Source: Clostridia bacterium (GTDB lineage Bacteria > Bacillota_A > Clostridia > Christensenellales > Aristaeellaceae). Taken from it: a DNA stretch of 64,000 bases. Each line of letters starts with the position of its first letter. Position 1 is the stretch's first letter. Positions 25,722-34,349 of the stretch are shown piece after piece. The stretch covers positions 1-64,000 of the forward strand of contig JAFWQM010000009.1 in NCBI GenBank assembly GCA_017509065.1, given 5' to 3'. The notes beneath the pieces are model-generated. The model did no database searches and was not told the DNA's origin. It saw only the letters and a list, made by a program, of their open reading frames with translations. Made by a program: the position numbers and the translations under genes.

Positions 25722-25829
25722 GGTATTAGGGATTAGGGACCAGGAAATAGGGATTAGGCAGTAGGCAATAGGCACGAGGGAGAAGGCAATCGTCCTCGGT
25801 TTCCTAATCCCTATTCCCTAATCCCTTCA
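25722..25829. repeat. Long imperfect palindrome with tandem-repeat arms, copy 2
   Basis: The left arm repeats ATTAGGGATTAGGGA and TAGGGATTAGG-like units; the right arm is TCCTAATCCCTATTCCC followed by TAATCCC. It fills the whole gap between rlmB and sigH. Architecture equals the elements at 21910, 27681 and 32286 although the unit sequence differs. Confidence 0.75.
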
Positions 25830-25831
25830 AC

Positions 25832-26914
25832 TCACGCTCTCCCGTTCATTGCCGCGTACATCAGGATGCCCGCGGCGACGGAAGCGTTCAGGGAACCGAC
25901 GCCGCCCCGCATGGGCAGGGACACGCGGTAATCGCTGGCTTCCAGCACCAGGCGGCTCACGCCCTCGCCCTCCGCGCCGATGATCAGCGCCATGGGGCCG
26001 GCAAAGTTCACCTTGCGGTAATCCTCGCCGTCCATATCGGCGGCGTAGAGCCAGATGCTCTGCTTTTTCAGCATCTCCAGGGTACGGGTCAAGTTTGTGA
26101 CCCGGGCTACTTTCACGGTCTCGATGGCCCCGGCGGAGGCTTTCACCGCGGAGGGCGTCAGGCCTACAGCCCGGCGTTCCGGCACGATCACGCCGTGCGC
26201 GCCCACACACGCGGCGGTGCGGATGATGGCGCCCAGGTTCATGGGGTCGGTCACGCCGTCCAGCACCACTAAGAAGGGTTCCTCGCCCTTTTCCTTGGCT
26301 TCCGCCAGCATGTCCTCCACATCGTAATAGCGGTACGCGGAGGCATAGGCCAGCATCCCCTGATGATGGGGCGTAATCTCGTCCAGGCGCGAGCGCTCCA
26401 CCATCTGCACGGGGATGTGGCGCTCCTTGGCCATGGCGATGATTTCCTTGGCGGTGCCGCTCAGGTCGCCCTTGGCTACCAGCAGCTTTTCAATGTCCCG
26501 CCCGCTCTTGATGGCTTCACGAATGGGATTGCGGCCGGAGAGCAGGTTTTCCGGGGGCAGCAAGCGTTCTTCCGGCTCGGTGCGGTATTCGGGTTTCGGC
26601 GCGGGCTTGAGAGCCGGACGGTCAAAGCGCTCGGGACGCTCGGGGCGCGGACCTGGCTTTTTGAAATCATTTTTCCGGGGGCCGTCAAAGGACCTGTCCT
26701 TTTTAAAGTCCCGGCCCTTGGGCGCGTCAAATCGATTGCCCGGCTTGCCGCCGCGCTTCAGGTCAAAACCGTCTTTGCCGTTTTCCCGGCGCTGCTTGTC
26801 CTGCTGGGCAGTGGACTTGCGGTAGCGGGTGCCCTCTTCTTCCCACTTTCCCTCGGAGCGCAGGTGGTCGGCCCGGGTCATTTTCTTCTTGGTGAAATCC
26901 TTGTAAAAAGCCAT
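25832..26914 (-). CDS. rlmB: 23S rRNA 2'-O-methyltransferase RlmB-like (SpoU/TrmH family)
   Basis: A 360-residue RNA methyltransferase. The C-terminal SPOUT domain shows VVLDGVTDPMNLGAIIRTAA, IIGAEGEGVSRLVLEASD and VSLPMRGGVGSLNASVAAGI, the three SpoU motifs of the group that methylates the G2251 region of 23S rRNA. The first 120 residues are a very charged, low-complexity extension rich in Arg, Lys, Pro and Asp (for example DFKKDRSFDGPRKNDF), much longer than usual and probably RNA-binding and disordered. The ATG at 26914 has AGGAGA six bases upstream, better than the ATG at 26920. Confidence 0.92.
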   Translation of the reverse strand: MAFYKDFTKKKMTRADHLRSEGKWEEEGTRYRKSTAQQDKQRRENGKDGFDLKRGGKPGNRFDAPKGRDFKKDRSFDGPRKNDFKKPGPRPERPERFDRPALKPAPKPEYRTEPEERLLPPENLLSGRNPIREAIKSGRDIEKLLVAKGDLSGTAKEIIAMAKERHIPVQMVERSRLDEITPHHQGMLAYASAYRYYDVEDMLAEAKEKGEEPFLVVLDGVTDPMNLGAIIRTAACVGAHGVIVPERRAVGLTPSAVKASAGAIETVKVARVTNLTRTLEMLKKQSIWLYAADMDGEDYRKVNFAGPMALIIGAEGEGVSRLVLEASDYRVSLPMRGGVGSLNASVAAGILMYAAMNGRA

Positions 26915-26938
26915 GGTCATTCTCCTATCGAAAGAAAA

Positions 26939-27652
26939 TTATAAAGTTGCAAACTTGTTCCGAACTTCTGCTGCCTGTCCGCAACTCTTGGCCCCTTCCG
27001 GGCACGCGCCGCGGACGCAGCCTGGGCCGGCGGACTCGAAGATCACCGGGGCCACCTGCTTGCACTGGCGCAGCATTTCCGTCGCTAAATCTCTGATCTC
27101 CCACTGGGCTCTGTTGCAGCACCGAAGGGAGAAAAAGTGCAGCAGCTCCCGGGCGTTCATGGTCAGGGTGATGTGGGTTTCGCAGGCGTTGGGCAGCACG
27201 AACCGGGCGTCCTCGTTGGCGTTCTCTCCCAGTTTTTCCTGCCAGCCCTGATACCATGCCTGCATCTGTGCCATCTGGCTTTCAAATTCCCGTACCGCGT
27301 CCTCGCCCAATTCTTTAATACGGGGCGGGATGATGTAGCCAAAGCCCTTTTCCAGGCTCACGTACCGCTGGCTCTGCACCGAAAAGCTGGCGATGCGGTG
27401 GCGGGTGATCTGGGCCAGCAGCGCCCGGCTGACGCCGGAAACGCCGAAGGTAAAGGAAGCGTGCTCCAAAACGGACAAATGCCCCGACGCCACGATGCGC
27501 CGCAGGAACGCCGCCTGGTCTTTTTCATCCACCAGCGCTTTCAGCTGGTCGTACTCCATGGCGGAATAGCACGTCCGTGCCGCCAAAGCGCAGGTCTTTT
27601 CCGGGTCGGGGGTATAAGCAAGCAGTTCAACATGCAGTTGTTTTTCCGGCAA
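26939..27652 (-). CDS. thyX: Flavin-dependent thymidylate synthase
   Basis: A 237-residue enzyme that makes dTMP from dUMP using FAD, NAD(P)H and methylene-tetrahydrofolate. The ThyX signature RHRxxSxxxxSxR is present as RHRIASFSVQSQRY near residue 85, and the C-terminal substrate region shows NARELLHFFSLRCCNRAQWEIR. It lies between mrnC and rlmB, 24 bases before rlmB, a position known in Clostridia. A short cysteine-containing tail (GCVRGACPEGAKSCG) is seen in many homologues. Confidence 0.96.
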   Translation of the reverse strand: MPEKQLHVELLAYTPDPEKTCALAARTCYSAMEYDQLKALVDEKDQAAFLRRIVASGHLSVLEHASFTFGVSGVSRALLAQITRHRIASFSVQSQRYVSLEKGFGYIIPPRIKELGEDAVREFESQMAQMQAWYQGWQEKLGENANEDARFVLPNACETHITLTMNARELLHFFSLRCCNRAQWEIRDLATEMLRQCKQVAPVIFESAGPGCVRGACPEGAKSCGQAAEVRNKFATL

Positions 27653-27680
27653 GGTATTCTCTCCCTACTTGTCTCTAAAA

Positions 27681-27822
27681 TATGATTTAGAGTACAGAGT
27701 GCAGAGTACAGGGTTCAGATTATTTACAAAATTATAAATCCAGAGATCAAATACAACTGTGAAAAGCGTATTTGGGAAATCATTATAAATCTGTACTCTG
27801 TACTCTGTACTCTGCACTCTCG
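27681..27822. repeat. Long imperfect palindrome with tandem-repeat arms, copy 3
   Basis: The left arm holds GAGTACAGAGTGCAGAGTAC; the right arm holds three tandem CTGTACT-type units followed by CTGCACTCTC. They are complementary across about 65 AT-rich bases. The right arm runs into the 3' end of mrnC and encodes its last residues and stop codon. Confidence 0.78.
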
Positions 27823-28220
27823 TTATTCACCAGAAACGGCGTCAACTCCTGAATCCTCCCGTTCTGTCCCGTCAGATACAGATATCCAAGCAACGCTTCC
27901 AATCCCGTTGCCCCGGCGTAATCGGCGGTGGAGGCGGACTTGGGGGCGCTGTGGCGGGGGTGGGCGTTGCGGCCGCGGCGCACGATGTCGGCTTCCTCGT
28001 CCGTCAGTAGCGGCAGGAGGCGGGTAAGCTCCTTCGCCTGGCTCACAGCGCTGACGGCCTCGTTGGACGCCCGGTGCATGTCCTTGACCAGCAGGTTCTT
28101 TTGAAGCAATCCCGTGCGCACGATCAGCGCGTGAACGCTGTCGCCGACATACGCCAATTGCAGCGGCGACAGCATCCGGGCCTGTTCGGGGGAAAGGGTC
28201 GGCGAAAAGTCGGTCATCAT
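27783..28220 (-). CDS. mrnC: Mini-ribonuclease III
   Basis: A 145-residue enzyme that processes 23S rRNA precursor ends. It carries the RNase III catalytic helix without a double-stranded RNA-binding domain: LQLAYVGDSVHALIVR near residue 20 with its conserved Asp, RGRNAHPRHSAPKSASTADY and the second acidic helix ATGLEALLGYLYL. The final 14 residues (NNESAEYRVQSTDL) are encoded by the arm of an intergenic repeat and look like a later addition. The start overlaps the AraC stop (TAATG). Confidence 0.93.
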   Translation of the reverse strand: MMTDFSPTLSPEQARMLSPLQLAYVGDSVHALIVRTGLLQKNLLVKDMHRASNEAVSAVSQAKELTRLLPLLTDEEADIVRRGRNAHPRHSAPKSASTADYAGATGLEALLGYLYLTGQNGRIQELTPFLVNNESAEYRVQSTDL

Positions 28221-29092
28221 TATTTCAGGGCGGTCTTGCTGTAGGCGGAGGGGCTCATGCCCACGATGTTCTTGAAGGTCTTACTGAAGTGGTAGGGATC
28301 GTTCATGCCCACTTCAATGCCCGCCTGGCGCACGGTGTAGCCCTCTTTGAGCAGCACCTTGGCCCGCTCCATCTTGCAGAAGAGCTGGTAGCTCTGCGGC
28401 GGCATGCCAACTTCAGAAACGAAGCGCTTGCGGAACGTTTCCACCGGCATGCGGGACAGGGCAGCCATGTCGCTGAGGGAAAAGCTGTCGCGGTACTGGT
28501 TCTTGCGCATCGCGTCCACGACCTTGGCGATCTCATGGCTGAGCACGGCGTCCATCGCCACAGGCTGGCCGGAATGGGAGGCCAGCATGGCCCAGAGCAG
28601 CTGCTGCAATTGCGCGCTGGAAGCATCCTCCGCCGCCGCCACGCGGACGGTGGCCTGCACGATGTGTTTGGCCAGGTTCAGCTGGCTGGGCAGCGCGCCC
28701 TGCTTCATGATGCGGTGCGGAAGCGCGCCCATGCGCTGCAGGAACGCGCCGCTGAGCGTGCCGCCCACCATGATCCACAGCACGCGAGCCTCCTGGTGCA
28801 CGTCCAGGCTCACGCCCCGGCTGCCCGGCGGCAGCATACAGCAGTCGCCCTGGCGCAGGGACAGGGTGGTTTCTTCGTTCACAAGCTCCAGGTTCCCGCT
28901 CTCCACGGCCAGCCAAAGCCAGTGCTCCATGGTGCGCAGGTTCTGGACGCCGTTCTGCAGCATGGCGGAACCGGACGCGGCGATATACACGCCGCTGGCC
29001 CCGGCCAGCGCGTCCGGCACGTGGGTGCCCTCCACCAGCACGGCAGGCATGTCCACATCCGGTTTATTCTGGAATAATAAAGAGTCTGCCAT
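28220..29092 (-). CDS. AraC family transcriptional regulator
   Basis: A 290-residue regulator. The N-terminal cupin-like sensing part (about residues 1-150, with LRQGDCCMLPPGSRGVSLDV) is typical for sugar-sensing AraC proteins; residues about 190-290 form the double helix-turn-helix (SLSDMAALSRMPVETFRKRF, then VRQAGIEVGMNDPYHFSKTFK). The ATG at 29092 follows GGAGGG by six bases, better than the TTG at 29098. A near-perfect promoter lies upstream. No sugar gene is beside it, so its target is unknown. Confidence 0.92.
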   Translation of the reverse strand: MADSLLFQNKPDVDMPAVLVEGTHVPDALAGASGVYIAASGSAMLQNGVQNLRTMEHWLWLAVESGNLELVNEETTLSLRQGDCCMLPPGSRGVSLDVHQEARVLWIMVGGTLSGAFLQRMGALPHRIMKQGALPSQLNLAKHIVQATVRVAAAEDASSAQLQQLLWAMLASHSGQPVAMDAVLSHEIAKVVDAMRKNQYRDSFSLSDMAALSRMPVETFRKRFVSEVGMPPQSYQLFCKMERAKVLLKEGYTVRQAGIEVGMNDPYHFSKTFKNIVGMSPSAYSKTALK

Positions 29093-29123
29093 GGTCAACC
29101 CTCCAAATCATTATTACATTCCA

Positions 29124-29152
29124 ATTATACATCCCAAATGATACATTGTCAA
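29124..29152 (-). promoter_or_regulatory. Promoter of the AraC-mrnC-thyX-rlmB-sigH run
   Basis: On the minus strand TTGACA, exactly 17 bases, TATAAT. This is a consensus housekeeping promoter; the first gene behind it is the AraC regulator. Confidence 0.8.
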
Positions 29153-29300
29153 TGGAGGTCACCAAAATTAACAACAAGTGATGAAGAAACACCCTGGAAA
29201 ATGTTCAATATGTCAATAAATTTTCCAATTTCCCCGGAAAGATTCTTCGTGCGCGTCACGTCATATTGGTGTATAATGGGAGGAAGGAGGTTATCACGCT

Positions 29301-30167
29301 ATGCCAAAGATTGTCCACCCGATCACCGACGCGGAAGCGGGACGCACGGTGAAATCCGTCGCGCTGAAGGAAATGTGGCTTTCCCGCGGCAGGTTCAGCA
29401 GCCTGAAATTCAGCGGTGGGATTCTGCTGAACGGTGAACCGGTTCACGCGGACAGGCGGGTGCAGGCAGGGCAGACGCTGACAGTTCAATGGGCAGATGA
29501 ACCGACTTCCGCTCTGACGCCCTGCGAAGCGCCGCTGGGCGTTCCTTGGCAGGACGAACACTATCTCGTGATTGACAAGCCTGCGCCGCTGCCGACCCTG
29601 CGCTCCGCGCGGCAGGAAGGGCCGACGCTGGAAAGCGCCTTGTTCGCTTATCTGGGCTGCCCGGACAATTATCTGTTCCGCCCGGTGAACCGCCTGGATA
29701 AAGGCACCAGCGGCCTGCTTGCCGTCGCCCGGGACGCGCATAGCCAGCAGCTTTTGCAGCGGCAATTGCACTCGGACGCCTTTATCCGGGAATATCTGGC
29801 GGTCTGCGAAGGACATCTTCCCTGTTCCGAAGGGGTGATCGACCTGCCGATCGGCAAAGTGGGGGAGGGCGTGAAGCGCGAAATCCGGCCTGACGGCAAG
29901 CCCGCTGTGACCCATTACAAAGTGGAAATGGAAACGGAAAAATGTTCCATCGTCCGCCTGCGGCTGGAAACAGGCCGGACGCACCAGATCAGGGTTCATC
30001 TTGCCGCGCTCGGCTGTCCCGTTATGGGGGATTATCTGTACGGCACGCCGCATCCGGCCCTGCCCGGGCGCTTCGCCCTCCACGCCTGCTTCCTGCAGTT
30101 CATTCACCCCTTTACCGGGGAAAAGGTCAGCGTGTCATCGCCGCTGCCGGAAGCGCTTTTATTATAA
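29301..30167 (+). CDS. RluA family pseudouridine synthase
   Basis: A 288-residue enzyme that converts uridine to pseudouridine in rRNA or tRNA. An S4 RNA-binding domain occupies about residues 14-75 (FSSLKFSGGILLNGEPV) and the catalytic domain carries NRLDKGTSGLLAVARD near residue 131 with the catalytic Asp; the usual HRLD reads NRLD here. LETGRTHQIRVHLAALGCPV follows. Target position unknown. A TATAAT at 29272 stands close upstream without a good -35 box. Confidence 0.93.
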   Translation: MPKIVHPITDAEAGRTVKSVALKEMWLSRGRFSSLKFSGGILLNGEPVHADRRVQAGQTLTVQWADEPTSALTPCEAPLGVPWQDEHYLVIDKPAPLPTLRSARQEGPTLESALFAYLGCPDNYLFRPVNRLDKGTSGLLAVARDAHSQQLLQRQLHSDAFIREYLAVCEGHLPCSEGVIDLPIGKVGEGVKREIRPDGKPAVTHYKVEMETEKCSIVRLRLETGRTHQIRVHLAALGCPVMGDYLYGTPHPALPGRFALHACFLQFIHPFTGEKVSVSSPLPEALLL

Positions 30168-30208
30168 ATTATTGTCAGCTTTCTTTCGCTTCCTTTTCTA
30201 TATAGTGT

Positions 30209-30237
30209 TTGACAGAAATTACAATATCCTATATAAT
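30209..30237 (+). promoter_or_regulatory. Promoter of the CapA-like gene
   Basis: TTGACA (30209-30214), 17 bases, TATAAT (30232-30237), 33 bases before the start codon. Consensus quality. Confidence 0.8.
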
Positions 30238-30269
30238 GTGTTACGAAATTATGCTGAAGGAGGCTTCCC

Positions 30270-32282
30270 GTGAAAAAGTATCTGACGATGGGAGCGCTGC
30301 TGTGCCTGTTTCTGCTTCTGCTGGTTCCCGCCCGGGCGGAGATCCAGGGTTATTCAAAAGGGCAGGGGTACAATTACGTTTATTTTGGGCAATACCCCTA
30401 CGAAAAGGACGGGACGGTGCAGCCCGTGCTGTGGCGCGTGCTGAGCGTGCAGGACGGCCGGGCCCTGATGCTGACGGAGTATATCATCGATACCGACCAG
30501 GTGATTTTCGTGACAGATAAAAAGACGATCGAAGATCATTCCTATCGCCGTATCGAAACCTTTGAGGAAAGCGACCTGTTCCCCAAGCTGAACACCGAAT
30601 ACCTGGACAGGCTGCTGGGCAGCGACCCCATCCGGAACGCCCTGGTGCCTCGGCCGAACGGAGCCACGCTCTTCCTGCTTACCGACGAGGAATATGTAAA
30701 CACAGACTACGGCTTTGAAAAATCCCGCTGGGCGGAATGGCCCGCCCGCATCAAGTCCCACGAAGCCCAGGGCACGCCCTACGCCATCAAGCAGCGCGGC
30801 CTGTACGTGGCTTACCAGAACGATATGTCGCCCTACTGGGTGGCGGCGGTCAAGAGCCCGACGGACTATAAGCTGCAGATCGTGGGCTTCAACGGCCATC
30901 TGAGCTATGGCGCGTACACCCGCGTGAACATCGGCCTGCGCCTGGCCGTACAGCTTGACCTGACGCAGATCGAAATCACCGGCGGCCAGGGCACCAAGCA
31001 GTCGCCCTATCAAGTGAAGTACAGCGGTTCCGCCGCGACGGTCGGAGAACTGGTGCCGAACCCGGTCGAGGAAGAGCTTCCGCCTTCTTCGACGGAACAG
31101 CCGGTTTCTTATTGGTCCGATACGCAGCCTGTCTACAGCCAGCCCACGGCTGCCCCCGCGCCGGTGAATCAGTCCGGGTCCGCGCTGCTCTATACCCTGG
31201 CTCCCGCCCAGGCGACGCAGGCACCTCTTCCGACCGCCGCGCCGACCGCGGAACCAACCGCTGAACCTACCGCTGAACCCGCGCCCGCTGCCGGGAACAC
31301 CGTAACGCTGTCCTTCGTGGGCGACTGCTCCATCGGCGATTCCGCGCAGTTTACCACCGCCAAGTCTTCCTATCACGTGTGCCTTAAAAACAACGGCTTT
31401 GCCTGGCCCTTCTCGCTGGTGAAGGACTATCTGGCGAACGACGACCTGACGGTGGCGAACTTGGAGGTGGTGTTCACCACCCGCACAAAGCACCAGGATA
31501 AAATGTACTATCTGAAAGGCGACCCCAACTTCGTGCAGGTGCTCAACGAAGGCAGCATCGAAATCGTGAACACGGTCAACAACCACTGCATGGACTTCAT
31601 GGACGGCGGCTATACCGATTCCCTCGCCGTGCTGGACGGCGCGGGGATCAAGCACTTCGGCACCATCAATCCGGGCCTCGCCAATCCGCATGACGATCTT
31701 GGACTGGTGGATGTGAACGGTATCCTGTTCGGCTTCGTCGGCTGGTCCTACCCGCAGGAATACGACCTCAAAAATATCTCCAACCGCATCCTGATGCTCA
31801 GGAGCCAGGGGGCAGAGATCGTCGTCGTGAGCCTGCATTGGGGCCGCGAAACCTATATGACCCCCGAGTCCTGGCAGTACACCTTTGCCAAGAACGTGCT
31901 GGACGCGGGCGCGGACATGATCTGGGGCCACCATCCCCACGTGATCCAGCCCATCGGCATCTACCAGGGCAAGCCCATTCTGTTCTCAACCGGCAACTTC
32001 ACCTTCGGCACCATGAGCGACGTGAACCCCGAGACCGGTATCTTCCAGGTGACCTACGAAAAGACCGCGAACGGACCAAAGCTCAAAGAGCTGCGGGTGA
32101 TCCCCTGCACCACGCAGAAGAGCCCCGATTTCAGGCCCAAGGAGCTGACCGAGCAGAAGGCCCGCCAGCAGGTGTTCAAGGACCTGACCTTCAAAAAAGC
32201 GCCGTACATGATTGATAATCCCCCCGCGTCCTTCCTGGAAACCGGCATCATCCAGTTTGAAAACGGGAAGATGGTGGAATAA
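30270..32282 (+). CDS. Exported CapA/PgsA-like protein with N-terminal DUF6273-like domain
   Basis: A 670-residue secreted protein (signal peptide to ARA, about residue 23). Residues about 30-245 resemble the DUF6273-type domain found in many surface proteins of Clostridia (VYFGQYPYEKDGTVQPVLWR, then AVKSPTDYKL). A linker of Pro, Thr, Ala and Glu repeats (PTAEPTAEPTAEPAP) follows at about 320-335. Residues about 345-640 form a CapA metallophosphatase-like domain: SFVGDCSIGD, VANLEVVFT, NTVNNHCMDFMDGG, LHWGRE and WGHHPHVIQP, the expected metal-binding boxes. The family takes part in poly-gamma-glutamate or capsule handling; the exact reaction here is unknown. A consensus promoter precedes it. 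Confidence 0.85.
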   Translation: MKKYLTMGALLCLFLLLLVPARAEIQGYSKGQGYNYVYFGQYPYEKDGTVQPVLWRVLSVQDGRALMLTEYIIDTDQVIFVTDKKTIEDHSYRRIETFEESDLFPKLNTEYLDRLLGSDPIRNALVPRPNGATLFLLTDEEYVNTDYGFEKSRWAEWPARIKSHEAQGTPYAIKQRGLYVAYQNDMSPYWVAAVKSPTDYKLQIVGFNGHLSYGAYTRVNIGLRLAVQLDLTQIEITGGQGTKQSPYQVKYSGSAATVGELVPNPVEEELPPSSTEQPVSYWSDTQPVYSQPTAAPAPVNQSGSALLYTLAPAQATQAPLPTAAPTAEPTAEPTAEPAPAAGNTVTLSFVGDCSIGDSAQFTTAKSSYHVCLKNNGFAWPFSLVKDYLANDDLTVANLEVVFTTRTKHQDKMYYLKGDPNFVQVLNEGSIEIVNTVNNHCMDFMDGGYTDSLAVLDGAGIKHFGTINPGLANPHDDLGLVDVNGILFGFVGWSYPQEYDLKNISNRILMLRSQGAEIVVVSLHWGRETYMTPESWQYTFAKNVLDAGADMIWGHHPHVIQPIGIYQGKPILFSTGNFTFGTMSDVNPETGIFQVTYEKTANGPKLKELRVIPCTTQKSPDFRPKELTEQKARQQVFKDLTFKKAPYMIDNPPASFLETGIIQFENGKMVE

Positions 32283-32285
32283 ACA

Positions 32286-32384
32286 GGAGTGTACAGAGTA
32301 CAGATAGCATGGCGCGTAAGCCGCACTGTCTGTATAATTGAACGACTATATCAATCTGCACTCTGTACTCTGAACTCTATAGAT
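32286..32384. repeat. Long imperfect palindrome with tandem-repeat arms, copy 4
   Basis: The left arm GAGTGTACAGAGTACAGAT (32288-32306) faces TCTGCACTCTGTACTCTG (from 32355) across about 50 bases. Unit wording is close to copy 3. It starts two to three bases after the CapA-like stop codon. Confidence 0.72.
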
Positions 32385-32410
32385 TTTTGTATATTTTAAG
32401 GAGAAAGCCA

Positions 32411-33340
32411 ATGAAAAACGTTTTCCGCGCCGCTCTGCTGATCCTGATGCTGCTGTCGCTGCTGGTACTGGTGCCCTCCGGGGCCATCGTGGCCGAAGCC
32501 GAAGTGACTGAACTGCCTCTGGACATGAAAGAGGGTATCAGAAGCGCCATCGCGCCCTGGCCGCAGTATTACCTGTCCGACTGGGAATACCAGGATCCCT
32601 CGCTCCATATCAGCATCGAACAGGGCCGCGTCTATGATACCAATTATCTGGTGGCGCACGTGACCATCGCCAGCGCCAGCCAGATGCGCTCCATGTTCAT
32701 GGGCAGCTACGGCAGCCCCTCCGAGGAATGGGGTACCACGCTGGCCAAGAACGCCAAGGCCGTGCTCGCCATCAGCGGCGATTCCTTCCATAAGCACAGC
32801 AATATCGGCCTGGTCGCCAAGCAGGGCAAGGTGTACCGCAACAAATGCGACCGGCTGGAGGACAAGTCCGGCCTGCGCTACGACGTTCTCATCATCGATG
32901 AAAACGGCGATCTGCATATTCTGCCCCAGGCGACCAGCGCTGAAGTGGACGCTTTCCCCGGCACCATCGTCAACGGCTTCACCTTCGGCCCCGGCCTGGT
33001 GATCGACGGCGTGAAGCAGAGCGGCTTCAAAAACATGAACAACGCCTCTGACAAGCCTGCTCAGCGCATGTGCATCGCCCAGACCGGCCCGCTCGAATAC
33101 CTGTGCATTTACACCGAGGGCCCCGAGGATACGGGCTCCGTGGGTCTGACGCTGGAACAGTTCGCCGAATTCGTTTCTTCCTTTGAGAATGTGCAGAACG
33201 CCTACAACCTGGACGGCGGCGTGACCACCTGGATGGTCTTCAAGCAAGGCACCAACAGCTATGCCAAGATCAACGGTACCAACCCCAAAAAGCGCCCCAT
33301 CGCCGACATCCTCTATTTCGCTACCGCGTGGCAGGAGTAA
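32411..33340 (+). CDS. Phosphodiester glycosidase (NAGPA domain) family exported protein
   Basis: A 309-residue exported protein with a signal peptide (MKNVFRAALLILMLL to about residue 25). The rest has NAGPA/DUF2233 features: AVLAISGDSFHKHSNIGLVAK near residue 120, TIVNGFTFGPGLVIDGV and the GGVTTWMV end (YNLDGGVTTWMV). The family removes N-acetylglucosamine-1-phosphodiester-type groups or acts in exopolysaccharide assembly. The open frame begins at 32387, but the ATG at 32411 has AAGGAGA upstream. It follows the CapA-like gene past a palindromic repeat. Confidence 0.88.
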   Translation: MKNVFRAALLILMLLSLLVLVPSGAIVAEAEVTELPLDMKEGIRSAIAPWPQYYLSDWEYQDPSLHISIEQGRVYDTNYLVAHVTIASASQMRSMFMGSYGSPSEEWGTTLAKNAKAVLAISGDSFHKHSNIGLVAKQGKVYRNKCDRLEDKSGLRYDVLIIDENGDLHILPQATSAEVDAFPGTIVNGFTFGPGLVIDGVKQSGFKNMNNASDKPAQRMCIAQTGPLEYLCIYTEGPEDTGSVGLTLEQFAEFVSSFENVQNAYNLDGGVTTWMVFKQGTNSYAKINGTNPKKRPIADILYFATAWQE

Positions 33341-33377
33341 TACTCCACTCTTCCCAACATAAAGAAGGAACCCTCCT

Positions 33378-34349
33378 ATGGAATCAATCATCACTGTTTT
33401 TGGCCTTCCCGTCACGCCCTATGCCCTGTGCCTGGTGATTTCGCTGGGAATAGGGCTGTTATGCTTTTTCCGGGACGGAAAGAAGCGGGGCATCAGCGCG
33501 GACGCCCTGTGGCGGACTTCGCTGCTGGCGCTTCCACTTGGGCTGATCGGGGCGCGCCTGTTCCACTTTACGGGGAATTTCTTTTACTATGAGGAAATGG
33601 GCTTTGACGCCCTGCTTCGGCTCTGGGACGGCGGCTTCGCCCTGTGGGGCGCTGTGGCTGGCGTGGCGCTGGCTGCGCTGATCGCGGGGAAAACGAGCCG
33701 CATTTCTGTTGCCTCCCTGTTGGACGCGCTGGCGGCTCCCGCCGCCTTGAGCATCGGCCTTGCCCGGTTCGCGGAATGTTTCAGCGGCGAGGGCATCGGC
33801 CCTTATGTGGAAAACGAACTGTTTGCCCGCTTTCCCTTCGCGGTCTACCGCCCGGATTACGAGGTGTGGAACTGGGCGGTGTTTATGCTGGAAGGCATTG
33901 CCGCTCTGCTCATCGCCTTCGTTTTAAAGCGGAAAAATCGTCCCGCCGGCGACAGTGCGCGGCTGTTCCTGCTTTTGTATTCCGCCTGCCAGATCACGCT
34001 GGAAAGCCTGAGACGCGACCATTGCCTGCGCTGGCTGTTCGTGCGCGTGAGCCAGCTGACCTGCCTGTTCGTGATCCTGGGCCTTATGCTGGCTGCCGTT
34101 ATCCGTTTGCTTCGGAGCGGGCGGAAAGTAAAGCCCGTTCAGGTCTGGCTGCCCTGGCTGGCCGTCGCGATGCTTTCAGGCGTCGTTGTCGCCATTGAGT
34201 TTTCCTTTGACGGCAAGATCCTGCGCGACCTGCCCGTCTGGGCCGGGTATCTCATCATGGCCTGCTGTTCGTTCGGCATCGGCCGGGCGGCGTATGGCCT
34301 GGTATTTCGGAAACAGGCGGATGCAGCGCTGGAAGGGGGCACGCAATGA
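33378..34349 (+). CDS. Lgt-like (prolipoprotein diacylglyceryl transferase family) membrane protein
   Basis: A 323-residue membrane protein with about seven to nine spans. Family features: GGFALWGAVAGVALAAL in place of the GGLxxyGxxxGG signature, an Arg followed by FAECFSGEGIG in place of RxGNFxNgE, and ESLRRDHCLRWLFVRVSQL. These are the positions that hold the catalytic Arg and Glu in Lgt, but the Asn-Gly parts differ. The C-terminal part has extra spans. It may be a divergent Lgt or a related transferase; it overlaps the next gene by four bases. Confidence 0.75.
   Translation: MESIITVFGLPVTPYALCLVISLGIGLLCFFRDGKKRGISADALWRTSLLALPLGLIGARLFHFTGNFFYYEEMGFDALLRLWDGGFALWGAVAGVALAALIAGKTSRISVASLLDALAAPAALSIGLARFAECFSGEGIGPYVENELFARFPFAVYRPDYEVWNWAVFMLEGIAALLIAFVLKRKNRPAGDSARLFLLLYSACQITLESLRRDHCLRWLFVRVSQLTCLFVILGLMLAAVIRLLRSGRKVKPVQVWLPWLAVAMLSGVVVAIEFSFDGKILRDLPVWAGYLIMACCSFGIGRAAYGLVFRKQADAALEGGTQ

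Noticed and set aside
30354..31940. 528-residue minus-strand frame over the CapA-like gene
   Set aside because: Antisense shadow; composition rich in His, Arg and Gly and no start signal.
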